Assembly: GCF_000732725.1 (NCBI RefSeq)
Contig: NZ_JPNB01000003.1
Coordinates: 372,001-436,000 of the forward strand
Length of the DNA: 64,000 bases
Source of the DNA: Kineothrix alysoides
GTDB taxonomy: Bacteria; Bacillota; Clostridia; Lachnospirales; Lachnospiraceae
Reading direction: 5' to 3'
How positions within the stretch are numbered: position 1 is the stretch's first letter; every line of letters begins with the position of its first letter. The position numbers and the translations under genes are program-made. This document shows positions 1 through 9,446 of the stretch, in pieces. Under the pieces are notes generated by a model, which was not told where the DNA came from, did no database searches, and worked only from the letters and a program-made list of their open reading frames with translations.

Positions 1-325
1 ATTAATTGTTTTCGTACATATTTTCATGCGTTCCCATTTGTTTAAGTACCTTTATACTTAATTTTTGTTGTTGTATTCTTGCTGTATTCTCGTTGCTGTA
101 CTTTTCTGTAATAAGGAGTGCGTCTATTACAAAAACAATGGATACACTGCTTTTGTTCTATTTTTTGATTGATTCATTTTATTGCTTAGATTTGACGCAA
201 TGATAAACATGGTGGATTTATATTTCACACTCTTACTTATAGGATAGGGAGGATAGGTTGAAAGGTAAAAGATTTTTCAACATCCTGATTTATACGTGTG
301 CTAAAGCACACAGATAGGAGTTATT
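1..325. other. AT-rich leader upstream of the phosphorylase gene
   Basis: No convincing gene is visible; the 65-codon open frame at the left edge has low-complexity F/L/S/C composition and no ribosome-binding site. A short perfect hairpin (296-311, 7-bp stem, 2-nt loop) sits just before the AGGAG (316-320) that serves the ATG at 326. A TTGACG hexamer at 192-197 with TTTATA/TATATT some 19-21 bp further could be a weak promoter, but the spacing is poor. The hairpin is a possible translational control element; that is inference only. Confidence 0.5.
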
Positions 326-2761
326 ATGAAATTTGGATTTTTTGATGATAGCAAGAAGGAGTACGTCATTACCACCCCCAGGACGCCCCTTCCGTGGATT
401 AATTATCTCGGATGCAATGAGTTTTTCAGCATTATTTCCAATACCTGCGGCGGATACTCATTCTATAAAGACGCGAAGCTTTTACGTCTTACCAGATATC
501 GTTACAATGATGTTCCCGGCGACGTAAACGGTAAATACTTTTTTATTAAAGATGGAGATACTGTATGGAATCCCGGCTGGCAGCCTACGAAGACCGAGCT
601 GGATTCCTACGAATGCCGCCACGGCATCGGCTACAGCCGCTTTACTTCATCCAAGAACGATGTGCAGGCTCAGGTTCTTACCTTCGTTCCCTTGGGTGAT
701 AACTGCGAAATCAGTTCTCTGAAGCTTACCAACAATTCCTCTTCTGCAAAGACACTTTCGCTCTTCTCATATGTGGAATGGTGCCTTTGGAACGCAGATG
801 ATGACATGAAGAACTTCCAGCGTAATCTGAGCATCGGAGAAGTGGAAGTCATCGGCTCCACGATTTATCATAAGACGGAATACAGGGAACGCAGGAATCA
901 CTACGCTGTTTACTCGGTAAATTCCAAAATTGACGGCTTCGACACGAGCCGCGATGATTTCCTCGGCGCATATCGCGGCGCTGACGCTCCTTTGGCAGTA
1001 GAAAACGGTGCGTGTACGGGTTCCATCGCCAGCGGCTGGTCTCCCATCGCCGCCCATCAGCTCAATCTTTCCTTACAGCCCGGCGAGACGAAATCCTTCA
1101 TCTTCGTGCTCGGCTACCTGGAAAATTTGCAGGGTGAAAAATGGGAGTCTTCAGGTATAATCAACAAGAGACCGGCAGACGAGATGCTGGCCAAGTATCA
1201 GACGGATGAGGATGTGGAAAAAGCTTTCGCCCGGTTAAACAACTATTGGGACGGTCTTCTTTCCAAATATACGGTCAGGTCCTCAAACGATAAAGTGGAC
1301 CGTATGGTAAATATTTGGAATCAGTATCAGTGCATGGTAACCTTCAATATGTCCCGTTCCGCATCCTATTATGAATCCGGAATCGGAAGGGGGATGGGCT
1401 TCCGCGATTCCTGCCAGGATCTTCTCGGTTTCGTTCATCTCATTCCTGACCGTGCAAGAGAAAGGATTATCGATATCGCTTCTACCCAGTTCCAGGACGG
1501 AAGCGCGTACCATCAGTATCAGCCTCTTACGAAGAAGGGCAATTCCGACATCGGCAGCGGTTTTAATGACGATCCGTTATGGCTCATCGCCGGAACAAGC
1601 GCTTATGTCCGGGAAACAGGAGACGTTTCCATATTGACCGAAATGGTTCCTTTCGATAACGACGCTTCTGTAGCAGCACCGCTCATGGAACATTTAAGGC
1701 GTTCGTTAGATTATGTCATAACACACAAAGGCCCTCATAAGCTGCCTCTGATCGGACGTGCCGATTGGAACGACTGTCTGAACCTGAATTGCTTTTCCGA
1801 GCATCCCGGGGAGTCCTTCCAAACTTTCGGCCCCAGCGAAGGGCCAGTAGCAGAATCCGTATTTATTGCCGGCATGTTCGTTAAGTACGGCGAAGAATAC
1901 GCTCAGCTTTGCGAATTGATGGGAATGCCCACAGAAGCTGAGAGAGCCCGAAAAGAAGCCGAGCTCATGAACGAGGCGATTATAAAAGACGGATGGGATG
2001 GTGAGTGGTTTATCCGCGCTTACGATGCATACAGCAATAAGATCGGTTCCAAGGAATGTGAGGAAGGCAAGATTTTCATAGAACCTCAGGGCTTTTGTTC
2101 CCTTGCCGGAGTCGGCGTAGAAGAAGGATTAGCAAAAAAAGCTTTGGATTCTGTAAAAGAAAAGCTGGATACCGAATACGGCGTTATGATTTTACAGCCT
2201 GCCTATACTAAATATCATCTGGAGCTTGGAGAAGTTTCCTCTTATCCGCCGGGCTACAAAGAAAATGCGGGTATCTTCTGTCATAATAACCCTTGGGTCT
2301 CCATTGCTGAGACGGTAATAGGACGCGGAGACCGCGCTTTTGAAATCTATCAGAAAACTTGTCCTGCTTATGTGGAAGAAATTAGCGAGATTCACAGAAC
2401 GGAGCCTTACGTATATGCGCAGATGGTGGCAGGACGCGATGCGAAATTCCACGGCGAAGCAAAAAACAGCTGGCTGACCGGAACTGCAGCTTGGACTTTT
2501 GTCAATATTTCACAATATATTTTAGGCTTGTACCCGACTCACACCGGACTTTCTATCAATCCCTGTGTGCCTAAGAACTTCGGCGATTTCGAGTTGACCA
2601 GACAATTCCGCGAGGGCAATTATACGATTAAGGTACAAAATCCCGACAATGCAGAAAAAGGTATAAAGCAAATTTATGTGGATGGAAGTCCGATCAATGG
2701 ATGTGTCATCCCCTACGTAAAAGGAAAGACCTTCTACGATGTAACAGTCGTAATGGGCTAA
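326..2761 (+). CDS. cellobiose phosphorylase (GH94)
   Basis: Cytosolic phosphorolysis of cellobiose to glucose 1-phosphate and glucose, which saves ATP when cellodextrins are eaten. The 811-residue length is typical of GH94 cellobiose phosphorylases. The N-terminal half is a beta-sandwich (around residues 1-300, beginning with a [12 protein letters not shown]-like segment), followed by the (alpha/alpha)6 barrel. The motif [12 protein letters not shown] is present, and its first Asp, residue 480, is at the position of the catalytic acid of this family. The start has a good AGGAG six bases upstream. The gene stands alone and is followed by a strong terminator shared with the convergent cls gene. 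Cellodextrin or chitobiose phosphorylase are related alternatives; length and the N-terminus favour cellobiose. No cellobiose transporter is visible nearby. Confidence 0.9.
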   Translation: MKFGFFDDSKKEYVITTPRTPLPWINYLGCNEFFSIISNTCGGYSFYKDAKLLRLTRYRYNDVPGDVNGKYFFIKDGDTVWNPGWQPTKTELDSYECRHGIGYSRFTSSKNDVQAQVLTFVPLGDNCEISSLKLTNNSSSAKTLSLFSYVEWCLWNADDDMKNFQRNLSIGEVEVIGSTIYHKTEYRERRNHYAVYSVNSKIDGFDTSRDDFLGAYRGADAPLAVENGACTGSIASGWSPIAAHQLNLSLQPGETKSFIFVLGYLENLQGEKWESSGIINKRPADEMLAKYQTDEDVEKAFARLNNYWDGLLSKYTVRSSNDKVDRMVNIWNQYQCMVTFNMSRSASYYESGIGRGMGFRDSCQDLLGFVHLIPDRARERIIDIASTQFQDGSAYHQYQPLTKKGNSDIGSGFNDDPLWLIAGTSAYVRETGDVSILTEMVPFDNDASVAAPLMEHLRRSLDYVITHKGPHKLPLIGRADWNDCLNLNCFSEHPGESFQTFGPSEGPVAESVFIAGMFVKYGEEYAQLCELMGMPTEAERARKEAELMNEAIIKDGWDGEWFIRAYDAYSNKIGSKECEEGKIFIEPQGFCSLAGVGVEEGLAKKALDSVKEKLDTEYGVMILQPAYTKYHLELGEVSSYPPGYKENAGIFCHNNPWVSIAETVIGRGDRAFEIYQKTCPAYVEEISEIHRTEPYVYAQMVAGRDAKFHGEAKNSWLTGTAAWTFVNISQYILGLYPTHTGLSINPCVPKNFGDFELTRQFREGNYTIKVQNPDNAEKGIKQIYVDGSPINGCVIPYVKGKTFYDVTVVMG

Positions 2762-2773
2762 AAATTCATTAAT

Positions 2774-2830
2774 AAACTCCTGCAAGGATTGCAAAATATT
2801 TGATATGCCTTCCCATCCTTGCAGGAGTTT
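2774..2830. terminator. bidirectional rho-independent terminator
   Basis: A perfect 16-bp inverted repeat (2774-2789 with 2815-2830) encloses a 25-nt loop, with A/T runs on both outer sides. It lies in the 81-bp gap between two convergent genes (phosphorylase on +, cls on -), so it probably stops transcription from both directions. Confidence 0.85.
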
Positions 2831-2842
2831 TTATATTGTATT

Positions 2843-4408
2843 TTACATTAGCGGCCCAAACAGCCGAAGCACTCTTCCTGTAAGCCTTAAAAGCACCGGA
2901 ATCTTTTTATAATAAGCCATATTTATCTCAATGCAGCTTTTCAAGGTTTTTGCAAAATCTGCTTCCACGTCTGCCACTGCCTCATTTCTGTACAGATAGA
3001 CACCACATTCGAAATGATGATACAGACTGCGGTAATCCAGGTTTACTGTCCCCACCACCGCTTTTTCATCGTCAGAAACAAAAACCTTCGCATGTATAAA
3101 GCCCGGCTCATATTCGTATACTTTTACTCCTGCCCCCAGCAAATCAGGATAATAGGTGCGGGAAATTGCAAAAACTGCTTTCTTGTCCGGAATGTGGGGG
3201 ACGATCAGCTTGACATCTACTCCTCTTCTGGCCGCATATTGAAGAACATCCAGCATCGCGTTGTCCACGATAAAATAAGGAGTCATGATATGTACATAGT
3301 TCGTCGCCTGATTTACCACGTCCATATAAATCGTCTCAGCGACATTTTCCGGAGTTGCCGGACCGTCTCCATAAGGTATTATGAAGCCGGAGCTTCTTAC
3401 CGCTTTCTTTTCGCTCTTCCTGATGTATTTGGAATAATCCCCCTCTGCGGCTTCCGATATGTTCCACATCTGTAAGAACATAAGCGTGAAGCTTTTCACA
3501 GCATCTCCCTCGACCTTAATCGCCGCATCCTTCCAATGTCCGAATCTGACTACCTCGTTAATATATTCGTCTGCCATGTTGACTCCGCCGGTATACGCCG
3601 TCTTGCCGTCTATGACGAGAATTTTCCTATGATCTCTGTTATTCTGGGCCGTAGACAGGAGGGGAATAATAGGTGAGAACATCTTTGTCTTAATCCCGCA
3701 AGCCTCCAATTGCTTCGGATAGGAATAGGGCAAGAGTAAAAGAGAGCACATACCGTCATACATGAACCGGACTTCCACGCCTTCCTTCACCTTTTCTTTA
3801 AGAATCTCCAGAACGCAGTTCCACATCCGCCCTCTCTCTACGATAAAATATTCCAAAAAAATGAACTCCTTCGCATCCTTAAGCTCCTTCAACAAATCAG
3901 CGAATTTTTCTTCTCCTGTAGGAAAGTAAGTGACGGAAGCACCGCCATACGAAGGAAAACCACCTTCCGCTTCCACATAACGGCTTAAGTTGGCCATATG
4001 GGTACTTGAAATTTCCATTCGTTTTCTCGTCCTCTCATCGGTATGGAGAAATTCTTCCGTTTCCTTTCTCCGTTTATTCAGCCGCTTTTTCATCCCCAGG
4101 TTCGTCCAGTCTCCTACAATGAACAGATAAAGCAACGCCCCGAACACCGGAGTCGCACAAATGGGTATGACCCACGCCAGCTTGAATTCGGGCATTTCAT
4201 CCTTATTGATAATATAAATCAGAAGGGCAGCGCTTACAGATACCATCACCGCCAAATACACTTCCGAATATTCTTCCAGCCACCTGAATCCGGCAATCAG
4301 CCAAAAAAGCTGTATCAACAGAAGAATAAGGGTAATCATCGTCCTGCTGAATACTATTTTAAAAACTACGCCAATAAACCTTTTCACATCCTTCGTCCGC
4401 CTCCGCAT
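2843..4408 (-). CDS. cls: cardiolipin synthase (PLD superfamily)
   Basis: Membrane enzyme that joins two phosphatidylglycerol molecules into cardiolipin and glycerol. The 521 residues contain two N-terminal membrane helices (around 18-40 and 46-66) and two phospholipase-D HKD motifs, HRKILVIDG near residue 259 and HAKVFVSDD near residue 439, each followed by a G-G/T-x-N element (YTGGVNMAD, VGTVNLDYRS). Length and layout match bacterial ClsA-type enzymes. The gene appears monocistronic, separated from the upstream rubrerythrin gene by a terminator. Both catalytic motifs look intact. Confidence 0.92.
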   Translation of the reverse strand: MRRRTKDVKRFIGVVFKIVFSRTMITLILLLIQLFWLIAGFRWLEEYSEVYLAVMVSVSAALLIYIINKDEMPEFKLAWVIPICATPVFGALLYLFIVGDWTNLGMKKRLNKRRKETEEFLHTDERTRKRMEISSTHMANLSRYVEAEGGFPSYGGASVTYFPTGEEKFADLLKELKDAKEFIFLEYFIVERGRMWNCVLEILKEKVKEGVEVRFMYDGMCSLLLLPYSYPKQLEACGIKTKMFSPIIPLLSTAQNNRDHRKILVIDGKTAYTGGVNMADEYINEVVRFGHWKDAAIKVEGDAVKSFTLMFLQMWNISEAAEGDYSKYIRKSEKKAVRSSGFIIPYGDGPATPENVAETIYMDVVNQATNYVHIMTPYFIVDNAMLDVLQYAARRGVDVKLIVPHIPDKKAVFAISRTYYPDLLGAGVKVYEYEPGFIHAKVFVSDDEKAVVGTVNLDYRSLYHHFECGVYLYRNEAVADVEADFAKTLKSCIEINMAYYKKIPVLLRLTGRVLRLFGPLM

Positions 4409-4410
4409 TT

Positions 4411-4448
4411 ACAAAAATCCGGTAAAACTTACGAAAGCTTTACCGGAT
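4411..4448 (-). terminator. terminator after rubrerythrin
   Basis: The 10-bp stem (4417-4426 with 4439-4448) is followed on the minus strand by a T-run, just downstream of the rubrerythrin stop at 4472 and upstream of the cls start. Confidence 0.8.
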
Positions 4449-4471
4449 GTTCTTATTCTACGCCATTCATC

Positions 4472-5011
4472 TTAATAGTTCTCAGCTCTTACCTGAAAAT
4501 ATGACTGCGGATGATCACAAACAGGGCATATCTGAGGCGCTTTCTTTCCGACATGGATATGACCGCAGTTCGCACACTGCCAGATAACGTCTCCATCCTT
4601 TGAGAATACCGCATCTCCTTCGATATTCGAAAGAAGCTTAAGATATCTCTCCTCATGCTCTTTTTCGATTTTCGCTACGCTTTCGAACAGCATTGCAATC
4701 TTATCGAATCCTTCTTCTTTCGCCTCTTTTGCAAACTTGGCATACATATCGGTCCATTCGTAATTCTCGCCTGCCGCTGCATCCTTCAGATTGTCCATAG
4801 TACTGCCAATGCCGTCATGAAGAAGCTTGAACCATATCTTCGCATGCTCCTTCTCGTTATTCGCCGTCTCTTCAAAAAGAGCCGCTATCTGAACATATCC
4901 GTCTTTCTTCGCTTTGGAAGCATAGTATGTATATTTGTTTCTCGCTTCTGATTCCCCTGCGAATGCTGTTTTTAAGTTAGCTTCTGTCTTTGTACCCTTT
5001 AAATCTGCCAT
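4472..5011 (-). CDS. rbr: rubrerythrin
   Basis: Non-haem diiron peroxidase that reduces hydrogen peroxide in the anaerobic cytoplasm. The 179 residues show the two-domain layout: an N-terminal four-helix diiron domain with paired E-x2-H-type ligand helices (E20; E48 with EKEH 53-56; E97; E110 with EKEH 116-119) and a C-terminal rubredoxin-like Fe(Cys)4 site (C146, C149, C162, C165). An AAAAGGAG site precedes the ATG. The gene lies 90 bp downstream of the PerR gene in the same direction, so both are probably controlled through the operator at 5618-5636. A terminator follows. Confidence 0.96.
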   Translation of the reverse strand: MADLKGTKTEANLKTAFAGESEARNKYTYYASKAKKDGYVQIAALFEETANNEKEHAKIWFKLLHDGIGSTMDNLKDAAAGENYEWTDMYAKFAKEAKEEGFDKIAMLFESVAKIEKEHEERYLKLLSNIEGDAVFSKDGDVIWQCANCGHIHVGKKAPQICPVCDHPQSYFQVRAENY

Positions 5012-5101
5012 AGTCTTGTTCTCCTTTTCTTTTTAGTTATTTTTACGGTTTCCCTGGCTTATTACCCTTTCCACCGCTTGTGCACCCTATTACCGACTTG
5101 G

Positions 5102-5521
5102 TCAACAGTCTGCCGCCTTTGTGTCATTTTTACTGACACGCTTGTCACATTCCTCACAAATTCCTTCGAACAGCAAAGTATGTCCTATAATTCGATAGCC
5201 ATGTGAACATTCGATTTCTTCCTCCGGTACAGGAAACTGCTTCATACTTACATTGCCAATTCTGCCGCATTTCTTACACTGCACATGACAATGCTTCTCA
5301 GTCTCGTAATCGAACCTGTCTCCTCCTCCTACACTGGATATCCGCAGAATACGGCCCTCCTCCGCCATCCGGTTCAATATCCGGAAAACGGTAGCACGGC
5401 TAATAGACGAATGCTTATTGCAGATCTCAATATAAATGTCATCTGCCGTAGGATGATCGTGCATCTGCCGCAAGGTCTGCGCCACGATTTCCTGCTGTAT
5501 CGTATTTCTGCGTTCTGCCAT
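5102..5521 (-). CDS. perR: Fur-family peroxide-type repressor (PerR-like)
   Basis: Metal-dependent repressor. The N-terminal winged helix (about residues 1-80, with HPTADDIY and the recognition helix ISRATVFRILN) is followed by a dimerisation domain with two CxxC pairs for structural zinc (C82/C85 and C122/C125) and a His/Asp-rich sensing segment (GDRFDYETEKHCH). I place the start at the ATG at 5521, preceded by AGGGGTGATT, giving 139 residues; the open frame runs 14 codons further upstream without a site. Position immediately before rubrerythrin argues for PerR rather than Fur or Zur. A perfect dyad upstream suggests autoregulation. Confidence 0.88.
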   Translation of the reverse strand: MAERRNTIQQEIVAQTLRQMHDHPTADDIYIEICNKHSSISRATVFRILNRMAEEGRILRISSVGGGDRFDYETEKHCHVQCKKCGRIGNVSMKQFPVPEEEIECSHGYRIIGHTLLFEGICEECDKRVSKNDTKAADC

Positions 5522-5617
5522 GAGAATCACCCCTTTGTTATTCTCGCGAAGGCAACGAATCAAGTAGGCCTACTGCGAGGTATTCGACTCTGCTCTGACG
5601 TCATCAAATTATATGCT

Positions 5618-5636
5618 AATAATACTTAGTATCATT
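5618..5636. promoter_or_regulatory. perR: PerR/Fur-type operator
   Basis: A 19-bp palindrome, AATAATACTTAGTATCATT, is symmetric at every pair but one, and has the length and A/T pattern of Fur-family boxes. It lies about 97 bp upstream of the perR ATG, so PerR could bind here and control perR-rbr. Confidence 0.7.
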
Positions 5637-5690
5637 AAATATATAATACCATATTGATAAAATTTGTCAATATGCTTTCACTATATTATT

Positions 5691-6296
5691 TCAATCTTCC
5701 CACGGTCTGATGCGGTACGAAACGCCTAATAAATCACAGATTTTCAAGCATTCTTCCTGCTCCTCTTTTGTAATTGCAGTTTCCACTGTCGTAAGTATAA
5801 CCTTAGGCACATATCTTTTCACATTTTCTGCAAATTTCAAAAGCGCATCAAAAGCCTCTTCTCCGAATTTATTCCGGGTCAATCTATAGTATTCCTCTCT
5901 GTCCGGCGTATTCAGACTTATGGATATGGTATCCACATAGCCGCCAAACATAGGCGCCGTGTTCTTTTTATGGATTAAATCGGAAAGCCCGTTAGTATTC
6001 ACCCGTATCGGAAGTTTGAACTTCTCCTTTACGAATCCTGCTATTTCCAAAAGATCCTCCAGCCTCTCCGTAGGCTCGCCGAATCCGCAAAATACCACTT
6101 CCTTATATTTAGCCATATCAAATTTTTCGAATTCGTCTTTTACCTCTTGTACAGAAGGTTCCCTTTCCAGCCATAAGCTGCCCGACTGATTCATTTCCTC
6201 CCGCGTCTGCCGCAAGCAAAATGTGCAGGCACAGGGGCAGCGATTGGTCAAATTCACATACAGATTATCGTACACTTCATATAAAATTGTCATCAT
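5691..6296 (-). CDS. TatD-associated radical SAM protein
   Basis: Small radical SAM enzyme of 201 residues. The cluster motif CPCACTFC (C-x3-C-x2-C, about residues 20-27) follows VNLTNR, and a glycine-rich GFGEPTERL segment contacts SAM. The size and the opening YEVYDNLYVNLTNRCPC match the family normally found next to TatD nucleases; its reaction is unknown to me. TatD itself is not in this window. The gene lies 62-67 bp after the pyridoxamine kinase gene and may share its transcript. It has no SPASM-type extra Fe-S domain. Confidence 0.82.
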   Translation of the reverse strand: MMTILYEVYDNLYVNLTNRCPCACTFCLRQTREEMNQSGSLWLEREPSVQEVKDEFEKFDMAKYKEVVFCGFGEPTERLEDLLEIAGFVKEKFKLPIRVNTNGLSDLIHKKNTAPMFGGYVDTISISLNTPDREEYYRLTRNKFGEEAFDALLKFAENVKRYVPKVILTTVETAITKEEQEECLKICDLLGVSYRIRPWED

Positions 6297-6358
6297 GACG
6301 GTTATACCTTTCTCACGGCCTTCTTCGCCGTGGTGGTTCCTTCCTTATTTCGATTTTC

Positions 6359-7195
6359 TCAATTTCTCTTCAGTGTATACAAAACTTCTTCAAAGCATAC
6401 GCCGTCGGTCTGGGGAATATTCATCTCCACGGATTTCACAATACATTTCTTCACGAAATCGGAAGCCTTCTTTACAGAGCGGTCAAAATCCACTCCGTTT
6501 ACTGCATCCGCTGCTATAATAGAAGCAAATACATCGCCCGTTCCCGATCGCTCCGTTCCCGCTTTATGTGTCCGCAGAAGCTTTGGTTCCTTTCCTTTTT
6601 CCATTACATAATTTGCAATGAATTCCCCTTGTGGAATTCCGGTAATCACCACTTTTTCCGGCCCGCGGCAGGAAAGTGCCTCCGCCATAGCATATAGCTC
6701 TTTTTTCTTCCAGCCGTTTTCCTTATATGGCGTCTTCGTCAGTTTACAGCATTCTGTCAGGTTAGGCGTTATAATATCAGCATAGGCAACTAACCGCCCC
6801 ATCTCATCACACATTTCGTCCGTGTAGGTGGCGTACATTCTGCCGTGGTCGCCCATGACAGGATCGATCACAACGGTAGTCCTATCGCTTCGAAATTCTT
6901 CGATGAAATGAATTACCGTCTCTATTTGTTTTCTGGAGCCTAAGAATCCGGATGCGATTCCCTCGAATTCCAGCTCAAGATCATGCCACTTGGAAATATA
7001 AGTCTCTATTCTGTCCGTATAATCATCGAAAAAGAAATCCTTAAATCCGGTATGGTTAGAAAAAATAGAAGTAGGTACCGGACAACACTGTACTCCCATA
7101 TAAGAGATAATCGGCATCGATACCGTAAGGGAACAACGCCCGAAACCGGATAAGTCATTAATTACTGCCATTTTTTTCTGATTGTTATGGGACAT
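6359..7195 (-). CDS. pyridoxamine/pyridoxal kinase (PfkB/ribokinase fold)
   Basis: Phosphorylates pyridoxal, pyridoxine or pyridoxamine with ATP for PLP salvage. It opens with the family signature INDLSGFGRCSL, continues with PTSIFSNHTGF and VVIDPVMGDHG, and ends with the ATP/anion-hole motif GTERSGTGDVFAS, which carries the catalytic Asp. The ATG at 7195 gives about 278 residues and overlaps the stop of the PAS-HD-GYP gene by 11 bp; an upstream ATG at 7219 has a better GGAG, so the start is uncertain. It belongs to the operon that begins with the ODP gene. Why a B6 kinase is coupled to a c-di-GMP phosphodiesterase is not evident. Confidence 0.9.
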   Translation of the reverse strand: MSHNNQKKMAVINDLSGFGRCSLTVSMPIISYMGVQCCPVPTSIFSNHTGFKDFFFDDYTDRIETYISKWHDLELEFEGIASGFLGSRKQIETVIHFIEEFRSDRTTVVIDPVMGDHGRMYATYTDEMCDEMGRLVAYADIITPNLTECCKLTKTPYKENGWKKKELYAMAEALSCRGPEKVVITGIPQGEFIANYVMEKGKEPKLLRTHKAGTERSGTGDVFASIIAADAVNGVDFDRSVKKASDFVKKCIVKSVEMNIPQTDGVCFEEVLYTLKRN

Positions 7196-8432
7196 GATTT
7201 GTTCTCTCAGATATTTCATAAAATTCTCCGTCATTCTCTAAAAAAATGTCTACCAGAAGCGGGTCGAAATGGCTTCCTTTTCCTTCTTTAATGATATCCA
7301 CACTCGTTTCATGGGAAAAGCTCTTTTTATACACTCTCTTGGAGCGGAGCGCATCGTATACGTCTACCAACGCCATAATCCTTGCAGCTACCGGAATATC
7401 CGCTCCCATTATACGATTGGGGTATCCGCTCCCGTCCCACTTTTCATGGTGGTAAAGGGCAATATCCATTCCCATTTTAATGAACTCGTTCATCTTGTAT
7501 TTCTTCTGAATGCTGGACAGCGTTTCATACCCTATGGTAACGTGAGTCTTCATAATCTCGAATTCCTCGGGTGTCAATTTGCCCGGCTTTAACAAAATCG
7601 CATCGGGGATTCCCACCTTGCCTATGTCGTGCAAGGGACTTGCCTTTCCTATATTTTCTATAAAGGTCTGGTCGATTTCACCGGAATATGCCCCCAGCTC
7701 CCAAAGTTTATTTGCCACGAAGCTGCAATATTGGGCCGTTCTCACAACGTGCTCACCCGTATCATCATCCCTGGACTCGGCCAGCTTCACCAGCGCATGG
7801 ATGGTGGCTATTTGAGAGGCACTTATTTCCTCCACCTTTTCCCGGACTAAATCCTCCAAATGATTGTTGTATTCCGTCATTTTTTCCTCGGCTATCTTAG
7901 CCGCGGTAATATCCTGAATCGTACCGTGCACCGATATCGCTTCTCCGCCTGAATCGCGCAAAACCACACTGCGGATGTGAACCCACTTAATTCTTCCATC
8001 CTCCATAACCAGACGATAACGCAGTTCGGGAAGTTCGGCTCCCTCCATGAAATCATCCAGGATCCGCATCGCCCTTTTTCTATCCTCAGGATGAACTTTG
8101 CCGAAAAAGATGTTCAGACTCGATTCCTCATCATCTCCAAGCTCCAATATCTTATTCGTCGTACCAGACCACCCCAGTTCCTTCGTCCCGATATCCAAAT
8201 CCCAACTGCCCAGCAACGCAATCTCCTGTGCTTCTCTAAGCCTCGCATCGCTCCTCTCCAGCCGTTTGGACACCTCCGCGTATCTGGTCATAAGCTCTGA
8301 AACCAGCTTTGTCTGTATACAGTTATCGATCTGATTTGCAAAATAATCAAAAACGGTCTTTATATGTTCGTCTTCATAAAAGCTCGGCTGCTTTTCTTCC
8401 ATTTCCGCTATAATTTCTTCCGCCCGTTTCAA
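7185..8432 (-). CDS. PAS-HD-GYP protein, probable c-di-GMP phosphodiesterase
   Basis: The 415 residues comprise an N-terminal helical region (1-70), a PAS fold with PAC segment (about 70-180: LGSWDLDI, VHPEDRKRAM, GTIQDITAAK), a short coiled-coil linker and an HD-GYP domain (about 205-400). The metal/catalytic HD pair is H268-D269 in HDIGKVGIPD, and the GYP signature DGSGYPNRIMG is at 334-343. All hallmark residues are visible, so hydrolysis of c-di-GMP is likely. The start is a TTG that overlaps the TGA of the preceding ODP gene and has a strong GAGGAGG eight bases upstream, so the two are translationally coupled. The PAS ligand is unknown. Confidence 0.9.
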   Translation of the reverse strand: MKRAEEIIAEMEEKQPSFYEDEHIKTVFDYFANQIDNCIQTKLVSELMTRYAEVSKRLERSDARLREAQEIALLGSWDLDIGTKELGWSGTTNKILELGDDEESSLNIFFGKVHPEDRKRAMRILDDFMEGAELPELRYRLVMEDGRIKWVHIRSVVLRDSGGEAISVHGTIQDITAAKIAEEKMTEYNNHLEDLVREKVEEISASQIATIHALVKLAESRDDDTGEHVVRTAQYCSFVANKLWELGAYSGEIDQTFIENIGKASPLHDIGKVGIPDAILLKPGKLTPEEFEIMKTHVTIGYETLSSIQKKYKMNEFIKMGMDIALYHHEKWDGSGYPNRIMGADIPVAARIMALVDVYDALRSKRVYKKSFSHETSVDIIKEGKGSHFDPLLVDIFLENDGEFYEISERTNHVP

Positions 8433-9250
8433 CAGCTTTCCTCCTCTAAGAAGTAATCGATTCCCACGTTGGTCAATGCTTTCAAATGTGATATGGCCGC
8501 TTCCTTCGCAGCTCTTGTATGAAGAATGCTTCCGTGCTGCGGCGCGATAAGGGAAATATCCAGTTCCTCTATTCTCTCCAGCGCATAAATCAGCGCCTTC
8601 TTCGATGTCATATTATGCTTATGAAAATTGCAGATACCCTCTATCTGGCAATTCTTATTCGTATAGGGACAGATTTCCTGCGGCAGACAATCCTTGCAGC
8701 GCTCATCAATCTGTGTATAAAGATGCCAATTGTAATCGTAGCTTCCGAAAATATCGCTGCTGAATAATACCTTTGTCTTCGTATCATAAGTAACGAAGCT
8801 GCCGGGACAATGCGAATAAGGCGTCCTGATAAATTGCAGGCGTCTGCCGCTTGCGAATTCAAACTGCATTCCCATCTTCTCAATGCAAAGCTTTGGCGAT
8901 CTTGTCGAGTAATAATTGATAAAAAGGTTGTTCTCCCGGTGCGAAATAACTTTCAGGTCCTCGCTGTTAATCATGGCCTCCATATGCGGAATATTCGCAC
9001 ATAAATCAGGATCATAATGCTGGTAAATCAAATTCTTAATCTGACTCGGACTCGTTCCTGTCCGCAGAATCTTCAGCATTACTGTACTAAAGTCTCCCCT
9101 GCTGCCGCTATCGATCAAAACTGCTTCTCCTTCATCCACGATAAGATAGGGATTGCAATGCAGCCCCATGTTCTCATCGGCAAACCCAACCCAGTAGACC
9201 CCCTGCGCAATTTCAATATATTCGCTGTAATCCAATGTCTGATTTCTCAT
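8429..9250 (-). CDS. ODP-type metallo-beta-lactamase-fold diiron protein (possible oxygen sensor)
   Basis: The 273 residues have the metallo-beta-lactamase fold with the ligand set of the oxygen-binding diiron protein (ODP/flavodiiron-like) branch: H78-x-D80-P-D82, H147 (YSHCPG), D166 (SSDIFG) and H239 (PQHG). That family includes O2 sensors and oxygen reductases, but there is no flavodoxin domain here, which favours a sensor or small-molecule binding role. Residues 185-207 form an unusual insert with five cysteines (185, 188, 194, 201, 207) that could bind a metal or act as a redox switch. It is the first gene of an operon, with a 4-bp overlap into the PAS-HD-GYP gene. Confidence 0.82.
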   Translation of the reverse strand: MRNQTLDYSEYIEIAQGVYWVGFADENMGLHCNPYLIVDEGEAVLIDSGSRGDFSTVMLKILRTGTSPSQIKNLIYQHYDPDLCANIPHMEAMINSEDLKVISHRENNLFINYYSTRSPKLCIEKMGMQFEFASGRRLQFIRTPYSHCPGSFVTYDTKTKVLFSSDIFGSYDYNWHLYTQIDERCKDCLPQEICPYTNKNCQIEGICNFHKHNMTSKKALIYALERIEELDISLIAPQHGSILHTRAAKEAAISHLKALTNVGIDYFLEEESC

Positions 9251-9333
9251 TCGTAGTTGTCTCCTTTTTCATTGGGAAGGTTCCGGTCATAAGAACAAAA
9301 GTATGTTTCGAACACGCCCGCGGTACATAAAAC

Positions 9334-9369
9334 AAAACTCGAACCACATCAACAATATGTCCGAGTTTT
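9334..9369 (-). terminator. weak candidate terminator after the DUF6311 gene
   Basis: An 8-bp stem (9334-9341 with 9362-9369) with a 20-nt loop is followed on the minus strand by TGTTTTATG. It lies between the DUF6311 stop (9447) and the ODP start (9250) and would separate these two units. Confidence 0.45.
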
Positions 9370-9446
9370 CGTCGATATAAAATATTATAGTTTATAAGAA
9401 TTGCGGATGCAAGATGAATTGCATATTATATGAAATAATATTTCTT

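Noticed and set aside
6-203. 65-codon open frame at the left edge
   Set aside because: Low-complexity F/L/S/C composition, no ribosome site, no family features.
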